A stretch of DNA of 64,000 nt from Nocardioides luteus (GCF_014648595.1 NZ_BMRK01000011.1:89706-153705); one strand, 5' to 3'; shown: positions 18,493-27,089, counted from the stretch's first letter. Notes: generated from the sequence alone by a model not told the origin. Program-made: numbers and translations.

Positions 18493-20735
18493 TGGCGGCC
18501 GCCTTCCGCCGGTCGAGCCGCGAGCGCCAGCGAGCGTGTCGAGACCAACACAGTCCCCTCGAGCGCCGAGGGGACCGTGCTGGTCTCGACACGCCTCCGC
18601 CCGGCGGCTCCGGCGGCTCGACCGGCGGGTGGCGCCGGAGGGCAGCAGCTCTCGTCGTACTGGTAGCTGGCCTGCTGGCGTTCGCGGCTCCTGCCTCTGC
18701 GATCGACATCCCGATCCCGTTCGACCCCACCGGCGGGCTCTCGGGTGTGGGCGACGCGTGCAACAACCTGGACGCGCCGATGCCGGCCTCGCCCTACGGC
18801 GACGGCTCCTTCATCGTGCGGATGACGGCGCTGGGGGCGGCGTCGAAGGCGGGCACCGAGCTCAACGACCCGAAGAAGGTCGACGACGAGCTCGACCCGT
18901 TCCGCAACAAGGACGAGGTCTCGCTGGAGTCGGCCTACGGCACCTCGCCGCAGTGGTGGACCTACGACAACGGGTGCACGGGCCAGTTCATCGCCGGGGC
19001 CGGCACCTCGATCGGCAACATCATGCTGGAGATCTCCGGCATCATGCCCAACTGGTCCCACGCGCTGCTCAACGCGGTGATCGGCGAGAACTCCTTCCTC
19101 AAGGTGCTCGACGACCCGATCGTGACCGCCAGCAAGGCCGTCACCGACGGCGTCTGGGCGCCGTGGGTGAGCGTGGTGCTGCTGCTGGTCGCGGCGACGG
19201 TGATGATCCGGGCGCGCGACGGGCGGTTCGCCAGGGCGGTCACCGCGGCCGGCTGGGCGCTGGGCGTGCTGGTGGTGACGTCCTGGCTGATCCAGTATCC
19301 GGTGGAGTCGACCAAGCTGGTCGACGACGGCGTGCGGTCCGCGACCGGTCTCATCGCGACCGGCTTCAACGACGGCAACACGGTCCCCGGGGTCGGCGAC
19401 GACAAGTTCGGTGAGACCGACGCGGTCAAGGCCGTGGACGGCCAGATGGACGAGGTGGTGCGCTCGACGCAGTACCGCACCTGGCTCGCCGGCGCCTTCG
19501 GCGACCCCGACTCGGCCACCGCGAAGAAGTACGGACCGCGGGTCTTCCGCTCGACGCACTTCTCCTGGCAGGAGTACGACACCTACCGCAAGGACCCCAA
19601 CGGCGACGGCAAGAAGGTCCTCGAGGCCAAGCAGGACGCGTTCAAGAAGCACGCCGAGGCGATCAAGAAGTCCGACCCGGTGGCCTATGAGTTCTTCAAG
19701 GGCGAGCACTGGTCGCAACGAGCGACCACGGCCCTGGTCAACCTCGTCGTGGTCGTCGTCGTGTGCGGCTTCCTGCTGGTCGCGGGGCTGGCGATCCTGC
19801 TCTCCTTCGCGCTGATCCGGCTGATCGTGCCGTTCGCGCCGGCCGCAGGCGTCCTGTTCATGCTCGACCACACCCGCGACGCCGCGGTGGCGATGCTGAA
19901 GCGCGTGGTCGGCCCGCTGGTGATGGGGCCGATCTACTTCCTGGTCGCGCTGCTCCTGCTCAGACTCGACTCGGCGATCCTCACCTCGACGATGTGGTTC
20001 GTGCTCAAGCTGGGCCTGATCGCGGTGCTGACCGTGCTCGCCTGGCGACTCACCCGCCCCGCTGCGTACGGCATCCCGCTGCCGGGGATGGGCCGTCTGA
20101 CCTCGATGCTGACGTCGTACGTCGGGGCCCGGGCGGGCACCGAGGCCGGCGTCCGCGACGCCGCGGCCGACCGCGAGCAGGTGCCCGCGGGCCCGGCGGC
20201 CGGGACCGGGTCGGTCTCGAGCCCCGGTGGGGTCTACATGCCCGGTCACGAGCTCACCGGCAGCACGCGCTCGACGATGACCGCTCAGCAGGTGCCCAAC
20301 CAGGCGCCGGTGACGGCCGCGGGAGCCCTGGGTGCCGGGGCGGCTGCGGCCGGCCCACCGGCGTACGCCCTGGGGTCCTCGATGAGCGGCAACGACGGCG
20401 AGCGCGTGGCCGGTCAGTGGTTCGACTCGCGCTCCACCGAGCGCGACGAGCCCGCGTACCGCGAGGCGTCGGCCCACGAGGAGGCGGCGTCCGTGGGATC
20501 TGCCGCGCGCGTCTACAACAACGACCGGCCCGAGGCGCCGAGCCCCGTCGACTACACGGGCGGCTACGCCGACCGGGAGCCCGAGCCGCCGCGGCAGTCA
20601 CCGGTGGCGGAGGCCAACGTGGACTACGACGCCGACGGGAACCCGGTCTTCGTCATCTACTCACCGAGCGGGAACCGTGCGGTGCCCGTCGACAACAGTC
20701 CGAGCTGGGGGTCAGCTGAAGGAGGAGCCCGGTAG
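18492..20735 (+). CDS. VirB6/TrbL-like multispanning membrane protein
   Basis: The 747-residue product has an odd N-terminus of about 46 residues encoded by a nested palindromic repeat, then a signal-like helix (AALVVLVAGLLAFAAPASA). It continues with an external Asp/Lys-rich domain, two helices around residues 220-270, a second soluble segment, and five or more helices between about 410 and 530. A long disordered tail follows. This is the layout of TrbL/VirB6 channel proteins of actinobacterial conjugative systems. The ATG overlaps the ATPase stop. No in-frame start is visible between the repeat and the signal helix, so the repeat appears to be translated. Confidence 0.72.
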   Translation: MAAAFRRSSRERQRACRDQHSPLERRGDRAGLDTPPPGGSGGSTGGWRRRAAALVVLVAGLLAFAAPASAIDIPIPFDPTGGLSGVGDACNNLDAPMPASPYGDGSFIVRMTALGAASKAGTELNDPKKVDDELDPFRNKDEVSLESAYGTSPQWWTYDNGCTGQFIAGAGTSIGNIMLEISGIMPNWSHALLNAVIGENSFLKVLDDPIVTASKAVTDGVWAPWVSVVLLLVAATVMIRARDGRFARAVTAAGWALGVLVVTSWLIQYPVESTKLVDDGVRSATGLIATGFNDGNTVPGVGDDKFGETDAVKAVDGQMDEVVRSTQYRTWLAGAFGDPDSATAKKYGPRVFRSTHFSWQEYDTYRKDPNGDGKKVLEAKQDAFKKHAEAIKKSDPVAYEFFKGEHWSQRATTALVNLVVVVVVCGFLLVAGLAILLSFALIRLIVPFAPAAGVLFMLDHTRDAAVAMLKRVVGPLVMGPIYFLVALLLLRLDSAILTSTMWFVLKLGLIAVLTVLAWRLTRPAAYGIPLPGMGRLTSMLTSYVGARAGTEAGVRDAAADREQVPAGPAAGTGSVSSPGGVYMPGHELTGSTRSTMTAQQVPNQAPVTAAGALGAGAAAAGPPAYALGSSMSGNDGERVAGQWFDSRSTERDEPAYREASAHEEAASVGSAARVYNNDRPEAPSPVDYTGGYADREPEPPRQSPVAEANVDYDADGNPVFVIYSPSGNRAVPVDNSPSWGSAEGGAR
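18509..18625 (+). repeat. 117-bp nested palindrome inside the TrbL-like N-terminal coding region
   Basis: Three nested stems are visible. CCGGTCGAGCC (18509) pairs with GGCTCGACCGG (18615), TGTCGAGACCA (18537) pairs with TGGTCTCGACA (18581), and TCCCCTCG pairs with CGAGGGGA in the middle. The right half is nearly identical to the intergenic repeat at 51830-51883. It lies 17 bases after the ATG and encodes most of the first 46 residues. Confidence 0.85.
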
Positions 20736-21271
20736 TGCGGTCGACAACGACGCGTGGTGTGCTGTGGGAGGTCATCGCGCCGGTGCTGAGGTGGCCCATG
20801 AGGTCGCCGTTCCGCTTCTTCTCGGTGGCGGTCGGCATCGTGTTCGTCATCTGGCTCATCGCGCAGTGGAGCGACGCCCCCGACACCGAGCCGGCCTCGC
20901 AGCCCGACCGCGGCGCCGCGTCGGCGGGGCAGAGTCCCAGCCCCACCGGCTCTCCGGCTCCCGTCCCGGACCCGCTGCCGTTGGCGACCAAGTTCGTCAC
21001 CGCCTGGGCTCGTCCCGACCTGACCACGGAGCAGTGGTGGGAGGGGATCAACGCCGCCCGCCCGGACGAGTCGCTGGCGCAGGCTCTCGGCACCACCGAC
21101 CCGGCCACCGTTCCGGCGACCAAGGTGGTCGGCACCCCGAAGGTGCTCGAGCAGGCCGACGGGGAGGCGCGCGTCGAGGTGGCCACCGACGGTCCGACCG
21201 TCATCGTCTACATGACGCTGGTTGACAACGTCTGGTACGTCTCGAACATCCTCCCGGGCGGCGGAGGCTGA
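20735..21271 (+). CDS. Single-span protein, VirB8/TcpC-like conjugal component
   Basis: The 178-residue protein has a cytoplasmic N-terminus of about 28 residues, one transmembrane helix (FFSVAVGIVFVIWLIAQW), a Ser/Pro linker and a compact external domain beginning PLATKFVTAWARPD. The FVTAW start and the alpha/beta content resemble the NTF2-like domains of VirB8/TcpC proteins that link inner-membrane and wall-spanning parts of conjugation machines. The GTG overlaps the previous stop by one base. The assignment rests on topology and neighbours. Confidence 0.6.
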   Translation: MRSTTTRGVLWEVIAPVLRWPMRSPFRFFSVAVGIVFVIWLIAQWSDAPDTEPASQPDRGAASAGQSPSPTGSPAPVPDPLPLATKFVTAWARPDLTTEQWWEGINAARPDESLAQALGTTDPATVPATKVVGTPKVLEQADGEARVEVATDGPTVIVYMTLVDNVWYVSNILPGGGG

Positions 21272-21275
21272 GCCG

Positions 21276-23216
21276 ATGTGGATCTTCAAGGCCCGCCTGA
21301 TTTGGGGGATCGTGGCTGCGGCAGCCACGTTCGTCCTGGTGGTCGCCGGTGCCTTCGTGATCATCGTGGGCGGTCTGGCGAGCACCGAGCAGAGCAACCA
21401 GGACCAGGCCGAGTCCGGCTGCGTCAACGGCACCAACGCCATCGCCACCGGCTTCGGACCCGACGGGGAGATCGCCGAAGGCAGCCTCGCCGGCTTCGAC
21501 AAGGAGCAGATCCAGAACGCCCGCACGATCGTGGCGGTCGGCAAGCAGGCCGGCGTACCCGCCTACGGCTGGGTGATCGCGCTCGCGACCGCGATGCAGG
21601 AGAGCACCCTCCACAACCTCGACTACGGCGACCGCGACTCGGTCGGCCTCTTCCAGCAGCGGCCGGTCTCCGGGTGGGGCTCGGTCGCCGACATCATGAA
21701 CCCGGTCAAGTCCGCCCAGGCGTTCTACGGCGTCGCCAGCCACACCGGCAACACCGGACTCCTCGACATCCCGGGCTGGCGCAAGATGCAGGTCACCGCC
21801 GCGGCGCAGGCGGTGCAGCGCTCGGCGTTCCCGCTGGCGTACGCACAGCACGAGGACAAGGCCCGAGCGCTCGTCGCCGCGCTCGCCGACGGCGTCTCCG
21901 CCGCCGACCTGAAGGCCACCGCGACGGACGTGTCGTGCACGATCGGCCTCGCCGGGATCAGCACCACCGTCGTACGTCCCATCCAGGCCGGGCTCGCGAT
22001 CGACAACGGCAACTACGGAAACTCCGGCTCCAACTGGGCGAACATGCACACCGGCAACGACTACTCCTCGCCCTGCGGCACCCCGGTGCAGGCCGCCCAC
22101 GGCGGCACCATCGTGCTCGAGTCCGGTGGCGGCTGGGGCTGGTCGGGCCGCTGGCTGGTGAAGGTGCAGACGGCGCCCGGCAACCTGACGACCTGGTACG
22201 GCCACATGCAGTCGCTCTCGGTCAAGGAGGGCCAGACCGTGAAGGCCGGTCAGGTCATCGGGCAGGTCGGCAGCGAGGGCAACTCGACCGGCTGCCACCT
22301 CCACTTCGAGGTCCACCCGCACGGTGGCGGTTACCTGCAGGACCAGGTCGACCCGGCCGTCTGGCTGAAGAAGAACATCGGCAAGACCCTGGAGGCGACC
22401 AAGAAGGCCGCCGGCCTGCCGGGCGTCGGCCAGATCGGCGCCTCGCCGGCCGGGGTCTCCGGCCCGCAGGTGCGCCTGGCGCAGGCCAACATCAAGGTGT
22501 CGATGTCGCGCGCCAGATACCGCTCCGACCTGGCCAGGGTGATGAAGCACGGACCCGACTTCGTCTCCCTCAACGAGGCCCAGTCGCGTACGGTCTCCGA
22601 CATCTCGGTGAAGGGCTACGGCACCTACCGCGCCTCGGCCGACGAGTACGGCCGCCGCAGCCAGGCGCTCAGCCCCGTCGTCATGTGGCGTACGGACCGG
22701 TGGGTCGCCGTCGACAAGGGCACCGTCCAGCTCACCAAGCCGGTCACCGGCGCGAAGAACGACAACAGGTACGCCACCTGGGTGGTCCTCGCGAGCAGCG
22801 ACGGCTCCGGGCGTATCTCGGTGATCTCGACTCACACGATGACCTCGCCGGCCAAGAGCCCGCAGGCTCGCAAGAACGAGGCCCAGCGCGGCTTCGCGAA
22901 GCTCGCCGGACTGGCGCAGGGGCTGCAGAAGTACGGCCCGGTCCTCGTCGCGGGCGACCTCAACTCGCCCTACCCCCGCAACGGCGGCAACGGCGACCCG
23001 TGGGGCCCGAAGCCGCTGATGAGCAAGGCTGGGATGACCTCCTCCTTCGAGGCGCTCGGCGCGCCGCCGCAGGGTTGGGCCACCCACGACGGCGGCGGCA
23101 ACATCGACTGGCTGCTCGGCTCGAAGGCGACGCTCGTACCCACCCGCCACGCCACCTTCCCGCTGACCTCCGACCACCACGGGCTGGTCGCCGACTTCAA
23201 GATCCGCGGTCAGTAG
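21276..23216 (+). CDS. Lysozyme-like/M23 peptidase/DNase I-fold multidomain exported protein
   Basis: Start ATG 21276, 646 residues. An N-terminal membrane anchor (residues 10-34) is followed by a lysozyme-like muramidase region (about 75-165, with ALATAMQEST and candidate catalytic E109). Next is an M23/LytM endopeptidase domain (about 240-365) with zinc ligands H258, D262 and the HLH motif H341/H343. The C-terminal domain (about 398-644) belongs to the endonuclease/exonuclease/phosphatase superfamily: N405, E434, STH (H520), GDLN (D561, N563), D611 and SDHH (633-635). The first two domains would open peptidoglycan for the secretion apparatus, like VirB1/TcpG proteins. The nuclease-like domain is not a usual part of such proteins. 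It is the last gene of the locus. Confidence 0.85.
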   Translation: MWIFKARLIWGIVAAAATFVLVVAGAFVIIVGGLASTEQSNQDQAESGCVNGTNAIATGFGPDGEIAEGSLAGFDKEQIQNARTIVAVGKQAGVPAYGWVIALATAMQESTLHNLDYGDRDSVGLFQQRPVSGWGSVADIMNPVKSAQAFYGVASHTGNTGLLDIPGWRKMQVTAAAQAVQRSAFPLAYAQHEDKARALVAALADGVSAADLKATATDVSCTIGLAGISTTVVRPIQAGLAIDNGNYGNSGSNWANMHTGNDYSSPCGTPVQAAHGGTIVLESGGGWGWSGRWLVKVQTAPGNLTTWYGHMQSLSVKEGQTVKAGQVIGQVGSEGNSTGCHLHFEVHPHGGGYLQDQVDPAVWLKKNIGKTLEATKKAAGLPGVGQIGASPAGVSGPQVRLAQANIKVSMSRARYRSDLARVMKHGPDFVSLNEAQSRTVSDISVKGYGTYRASADEYGRRSQALSPVVMWRTDRWVAVDKGTVQLTKPVTGAKNDNRYATWVVLASSDGSGRISVISTHTMTSPAKSPQARKNEAQRGFAKLAGLAQGLQKYGPVLVAGDLNSPYPRNGGNGDPWGPKPLMSKAGMTSSFEALGAPPQGWATHDGGGNIDWLLGSKATLVPTRHATFPLTSDHHGLVADFKIRGQ

Positions 23217-23233
23217 CGGCTCGTACGCGACGT

Positions 23234-23302
23234 GTAACACGTCGTTCGTAGGACTACTCGCCCTATCTGATAGGGCGAGTAGTCCTACGAACAGCGTGTT
23301 AC
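23234..23302. repeat. 69-bp palindromic repeat, copy 3
   Basis: This copy is almost fully symmetric: an uninterrupted inner hairpin CTACTCGCCCTATC / GATAGGGCGAGTAG is enclosed by the common GTAACACG...GTTCGTAGGA arms. It lies 17 bases after the multidomain hydrolase stop and before menE, closing the secretion-like block on the right. Confidence 0.92.
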
Positions 23303-23363
23303 AGCCCACGGACGCCGCCGACCCACCGCCGGCTCCCTCCTGGCACCAGATAGCGTTGGGGGC

Positions 23364-24404
23364 GTGAACGACGCGGTGGTACGGGCTCAGAGCACCATCG
23401 CCGCGATGAGCGAGTGGCTCGCCGGCGGCGGGCCGGAGCACTGGGTCGTGGAGACCTCCGGATCGACGGGCAGACCCAAGCGGGTGATGCTCTCGCGCGG
23501 TGCGGTGCAGGCGTCCGCGGCGGCGTCGGCGCGACGTGTCGGGGCCAGCGGGCAGTGGCTGCTGACGCTGCCCGACTCGTACGTCGCCGGTGCCAACGTC
23601 ATCGCCCGCTCGCTGATCGCCGGTCACGAGCCGGTGATCGCCGGCGCCCACGGGTCCTTCGCGGAGGCTGCTGCGGCGATGAAGACCGGGTCGCGGTTCG
23701 TCTCGATGGTGCCGACCCAGCTCCACCGGATCCTCGAGGCCGGCGGGGACGACCTCGCCGCGCTGGCGGAGTTCCACACGTTGCTGCTCGGTGGCGGGCC
23801 GATCGACCCGCCGCTGCGGACACGGGCGCAGGAGGCCGGGGTGAACGTCGTCGCGACCTATGGTTCGGCGGAGACGTGCGGCGGGTGTGTCTACGACTCG
23901 ATGCCGCTGGACGGTGTCGGGATCGCGATCGGAGCCGACGGCCGGGTCCGGATCAGCGGGCCGACGCTCTTCGACGGCTATCAGGACGACCCGGAGCAGA
24001 CTGCGGCTGCACTGGTAAACGGCTGGTTCCTCACCTCCGACGCCGGCACCCTCGACGAGGACGGCCGGCTCAGGATCCTCGGCCGGATCGACGACATGGT
24101 GATCACCGGCGGCGTGAAGGTGCCGGCGGCGCAGGTCGCCAGGCGGCTCCGCGAGCACCCTGCCGTGAAGGCGGCGGAGGCGCTCGGCACCCCCGACGAG
24201 GAGTGGGGCCAGCGACTGGTCGCCTTCGTCGTCGGCGACCTCGACGCCGCCGCGGCCCGGGACTGGGTCGCCGCCGAGCACCCGCGTTACTGGGCGCCGC
24301 GGCAGGTCGTCGCGCTCGACGAGATCCCGCTCCTCGGCAACGGCAAGCCCGATCGTCAGGCCCTGCTCGCGCTTGCCGTCGGCTCCGGGACGGATGCCCG
24401 ATGA
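23364..24404 (+). CDS. menE: o-succinylbenzoate--CoA ligase
   Basis: MenE activates o-succinylbenzoate with ATP and CoA in menaquinone synthesis. The protein is an ANL-family adenylating enzyme: P-loop TSGSTGRPK (residues 31-39), GRIDDMVITGG hinge region and the catalytic lysine in GNGKPDR (K328). At 346 residues it lacks the first part of longer ANL enzymes, as is usual in actinobacterial MenE. The GTG start follows a 61-base gap after repeat copy 3. Its stop overlaps the menC start. Confidence 0.92.
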   Translation: MNDAVVRAQSTIAAMSEWLAGGGPEHWVVETSGSTGRPKRVMLSRGAVQASAAASARRVGASGQWLLTLPDSYVAGANVIARSLIAGHEPVIAGAHGSFAEAAAAMKTGSRFVSMVPTQLHRILEAGGDDLAALAEFHTLLLGGGPIDPPLRTRAQEAGVNVVATYGSAETCGGCVYDSMPLDGVGIAIGADGRVRISGPTLFDGYQDDPEQTAAALVNGWFLTSDAGTLDEDGRLRILGRIDDMVITGGVKVPAAQVARRLREHPAVKAAEALGTPDEEWGQRLVAFVVGDLDAAAARDWVAAEHPRYWAPRQVVALDEIPLLGNGKPDRQALLALAVGSGTDAR

Positions 24405-25369
24405 GCGCCGACCTCCATGTCTTCTCGCTGCCGTTGACCAACCGGTTCCGCGGCATCACCGTGCGCGAGGGCCTCGTCTTCGAGGGCGCCGGCGGCTGGG
24501 GCGAGTGGTCGCCCTTCCTCGACTACGACGTCCCCGAGATCGAGCCGTGGCTGCGCTGCGCGGAGGAGGCAGCGGCGGGGGACTGGCCGACGCCTCTGCG
24601 GGTGTCCGTGCCCGTCAACGCCACGGTGCCCGCGGTCGGGCCCGAGCGCGCTCACGAGATCGTGAACCGCTCCGGGTGTGCGACCGCCAAGGTCAAGGTC
24701 GCCGACCCGGGCCAGAGCCTCGCCGACGACATCGCCCGCGTCGAGGCGGTCCGGGACGCGCTCGGTCCCGCCGGCAAGGTGCGCATCGACGTCAACGCGC
24801 TCTGGACGGTCGACGAGGCGCTCGCCGCGATCGGCGTCCTCGACCGTGCGGCCGGCGGTCTGGAGTACGTCGAGCAGCCCTGTGCCACGGTCGAGGAGCT
24901 GGCCGAGGTACGCCGCAAGGTCGACGTCCCGATCGCCGCCGACGAGTCCATCCGCCGCGCGACGGACCCCTACCGCGTACGCGACCTCGAGGCTGCCGAC
25001 GTGGCGGTGCTGAAGGTGCAGCCGCTCGGCGGCGTACGCGCCTGTCTGCAGATCGCCGAGGACATCGGGCTGCCGTGCGCGGTCTCCTCGGCGTTGGAGA
25101 GCTCGGTCGGGATGGCTGCCGGGATCGCGCTCGCGGCGGCGCTGCCGGAGCTGCCGTACGCCTGCGGGCTCGGCACGGTCTCGATGTTCACCGGCGACAC
25201 CGCCGCCGTCTCGCTGCTCCCGACGGGTGGGGCGCTCCCGGTGCTTCCGGCCTCGCCCGCCCCTGACCGGCTCGTCGCCGAGCCGGCACTGCGCGCCACG
25301 CCCGAACGCGATGCCTTCTGGCGCGAGCGTCTGGCGGACGTGCTGGCCTATCGCGAGTCGCTCCGGTGA
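24401..25369 (+). CDS. menC: o-succinylbenzoate synthase
   Basis: MenC is an enolase-superfamily dehydratase that converts SHCHC to o-succinylbenzoate. Catalytic and metal residues are in place: AKVKV (K97, K99), RIDVN (D130), YVEQP (E158), AADES (D181) and LKVQP (K205). Start ATG 24401 overlaps the menE stop and gives 322 residues, a normal length; the frame stays open upstream only inside menE. Confidence 0.94.
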   Translation: MSADLHVFSLPLTNRFRGITVREGLVFEGAGGWGEWSPFLDYDVPEIEPWLRCAEEAAAGDWPTPLRVSVPVNATVPAVGPERAHEIVNRSGCATAKVKVADPGQSLADDIARVEAVRDALGPAGKVRIDVNALWTVDEALAAIGVLDRAAGGLEYVEQPCATVEELAEVRRKVDVPIAADESIRRATDPYRVRDLEAADVAVLKVQPLGGVRACLQIAEDIGLPCAVSSALESSVGMAAGIALAAALPELPYACGLGTVSMFTGDTAAVSLLPTGGALPVLPASPAPDRLVAEPALRATPERDAFWRERLADVLAYRESLR

Positions 25370-25378
25370 GCGGCGCAC

Positions 25379-25398
25379 ATTCCCGCCATGGCGGGAAT
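25379..25398. promoter_or_regulatory. Perfect 20-bp palindrome upstream of menD
   Basis: ATTCCCGCCATGGCGGGAAT is a perfect 20-base palindrome in the 86-base gap between menC and menD. Its size suits a dimeric repressor operator, or a short hairpin that modulates readthrough into menD. No regulator is known to me for this sequence. Confidence 0.5.
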
Positions 25399-25455
25399 TT
25401 GCCCCGGCCCCAGCCTCGGCCCGGCAGACCACCATCACCCCCGAAGGGAGCCCCG

Positions 25456-27060
25456 ATGCCCACCGCCACTGAGCTCGCCCGCGCGGTGGTGACCGCGCTG
25501 ATCGAGACCCGGGTGACCGACGTCGTGATCGCGCCGGGGTCGCGCAACGCGCCGCTCTCGTTCGCGGTCTTCGACGCCGCGCGTGCAGGCCTGCTGCGCC
25601 TGCACACCCGCATCGACGAGCGCTCGGCCGGCTTCTACGCCCTCGGCCTGACCAAGGTCGGCACCCGCGCGGCGGTGATGTGCACCTCCGGCACCGCGGT
25701 CGCCAACCTGCACCCGTCCGTGCTCGAGGCCGCCCACGCCGGCGTGCCGCTGGCGGTCGTCACCGCCGACCGCCCCGCCCGGCTGCGCGAGACCGGGGCC
25801 AACCAGGTGACCGACCAGGTCGGCGTCTTCGGGCGGCTGATCGAGACCCGCGACCTCGATGCGTCCCCGACCAAGGACCAGGTCGACGAGCTCGACGCCG
25901 CGCGCGGCCCGGTCCACTGGAACGTCCAGCTCGACGTACCGCTGACCCCGCCCGACCGGTGGCAGCCCGCCCCGATCGAGGCCCGCCCGGTGCCGCCGCG
26001 GCCCGAGCTGATGGTCTACGAGTCGATCTCGACCGGCGCCGACGCGCCGCGCACGGTCGTCGTCGCCGGTGACGACGCCGGCCCGCCGTCGCGGATCCTC
26101 GCCCAGGAGGGCGGCTGGCCGCTGCTCGCCGAGCCGTCCTCGGGCGCCCGCACCGGCGACAACGCCCTGCGCTCCTACCGCCTGCTCCTGGAGTCACCGC
26201 TCGCCGACCGGATCGAGCGGGTCGTCGTCTACGGCCACCCGACCCTCTCCCGGCCCGTCACCAACCTGCTCGCGCGCGACGACGTCCAGATCATCGCCGC
26301 ACCGGTCGAGGGTGCCTGGCCCGCGCGCCCGTTCCGCGTCGACCAGCCGATCCGCAACCGCCTCCACGTCGACGGCGAGCCAGACCCGGCCTGGCTGGAG
26401 GAGTGGCGCACTGCCGACCGCACCGTCAGCCGCGAGGTCGACCGGATGCTCCACGAGGAGCAGGAGATGACCGCGTACGACGTCGCAGCCTGTGTCGCCC
26501 GCGCGCTGCCCGACGGCGGACTGCTGATGCTCGGCCCCTCCAATCCCGTACGCGACCTGGACCTGATGCTGCGCCCCAACCGCGTCGGCGGGCGGCGGAA
26601 GGTGATCGCCAACCGTGGCCTGGCCGGCATCGACGGCATCGTCTCCACCGCGATCGGCGCTGCGGTGGGCCGACCGGCCTCGACGCGCGCGCTCGCGCTG
26701 ATGGGCGACGTCACCTTCCTGCACGACGCCGGCGGGCTGCTGCTCGGCCCGGAGGAGGTCCGTCCTGACCTCACGATCGTGGTCGCCAACGACGACGGCG
26801 GCTCGATCTTCGCCTCCCTGGAGCAGGGTGCTGACGACTACGCCGACAGCTTCGAGCGGCTCTTCGGCACCCCGCACGGCACCTCCTTGGAGGCGCTCTG
26901 CGCCGCCCACCGCATCCCTCATCTCGCGGTCTCGTCGGTGCCGGAGCTCGAGGCCGCCCTCGCCTCGCCCAACGGCCGCATCGAGGTCGTCGAGGCCACG
27001 GTCTCCCGCACCGGCCGACGTGCCCTCGACCTGGCCATCCGGGCGCTGGCGCGTTCCTGA
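25456..27060 (+). CDS. menD: SEPHCHC synthase
   Basis: MenD is a thiamine-diphosphate enzyme that joins 2-oxoglutarate to isochorismate, the first committed menaquinone step. Visible marks are APGSRNAPLS near the N-terminus, DERSAGFYALGL with the conserved catalytic glutamate, and the ThDP/Mg region ALALMGDVTFLHDAGGLL...NDDGGSIF. Start ATG 25456 has an AAGGGAG ribosome site; 534 residues is normal. It follows menC in the same direction with a perfect palindrome between. Confidence 0.95.
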   Translation: MPTATELARAVVTALIETRVTDVVIAPGSRNAPLSFAVFDAARAGLLRLHTRIDERSAGFYALGLTKVGTRAAVMCTSGTAVANLHPSVLEAAHAGVPLAVVTADRPARLRETGANQVTDQVGVFGRLIETRDLDASPTKDQVDELDAARGPVHWNVQLDVPLTPPDRWQPAPIEARPVPPRPELMVYESISTGADAPRTVVVAGDDAGPPSRILAQEGGWPLLAEPSSGARTGDNALRSYRLLLESPLADRIERVVVYGHPTLSRPVTNLLARDDVQIIAAPVEGAWPARPFRVDQPIRNRLHVDGEPDPAWLEEWRTADRTVSREVDRMLHEEQEMTAYDVAACVARALPDGGLLMLGPSNPVRDLDLMLRPNRVGGRRKVIANRGLAGIDGIVSTAIGAAVGRPASTRALALMGDVTFLHDAGGLLLGPEEVRPDLTIVVANDDGGSIFASLEQGADDYADSFERLFGTPHGTSLEALCAAHRIPHLAVSSVPELEAALASPNGRIEVVEATVSRTGRRALDLAIRALARS

Positions 27061-27089
27061 CGCCCCGGCTCGCCCGGCCATGGCACAGT

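Noticed and set aside
18300-20477. Minus-strand open frame of 725 codons opposite the VirB4/TrbL-like genes
   Set aside because: Composition-driven antisense frame; the plus strand carries Walker motifs, membrane helices and coupled starts.
9920-23302. The three 69-bp repeats as a CRISPR array
   Set aside because: The copies are kilobases apart, separated by ordinary genes, and in mixed orientation; there are no spacers or cas genes.
21201-24281. Minus-strand open frame of 1026 codons opposite the multidomain hydrolase and menE
   Set aside because: It is a high-GC shadow frame: it crosses two clear genes and the palindrome copy 3, and its translation is low-complexity Arg/Val/Gly/Asp without family features.
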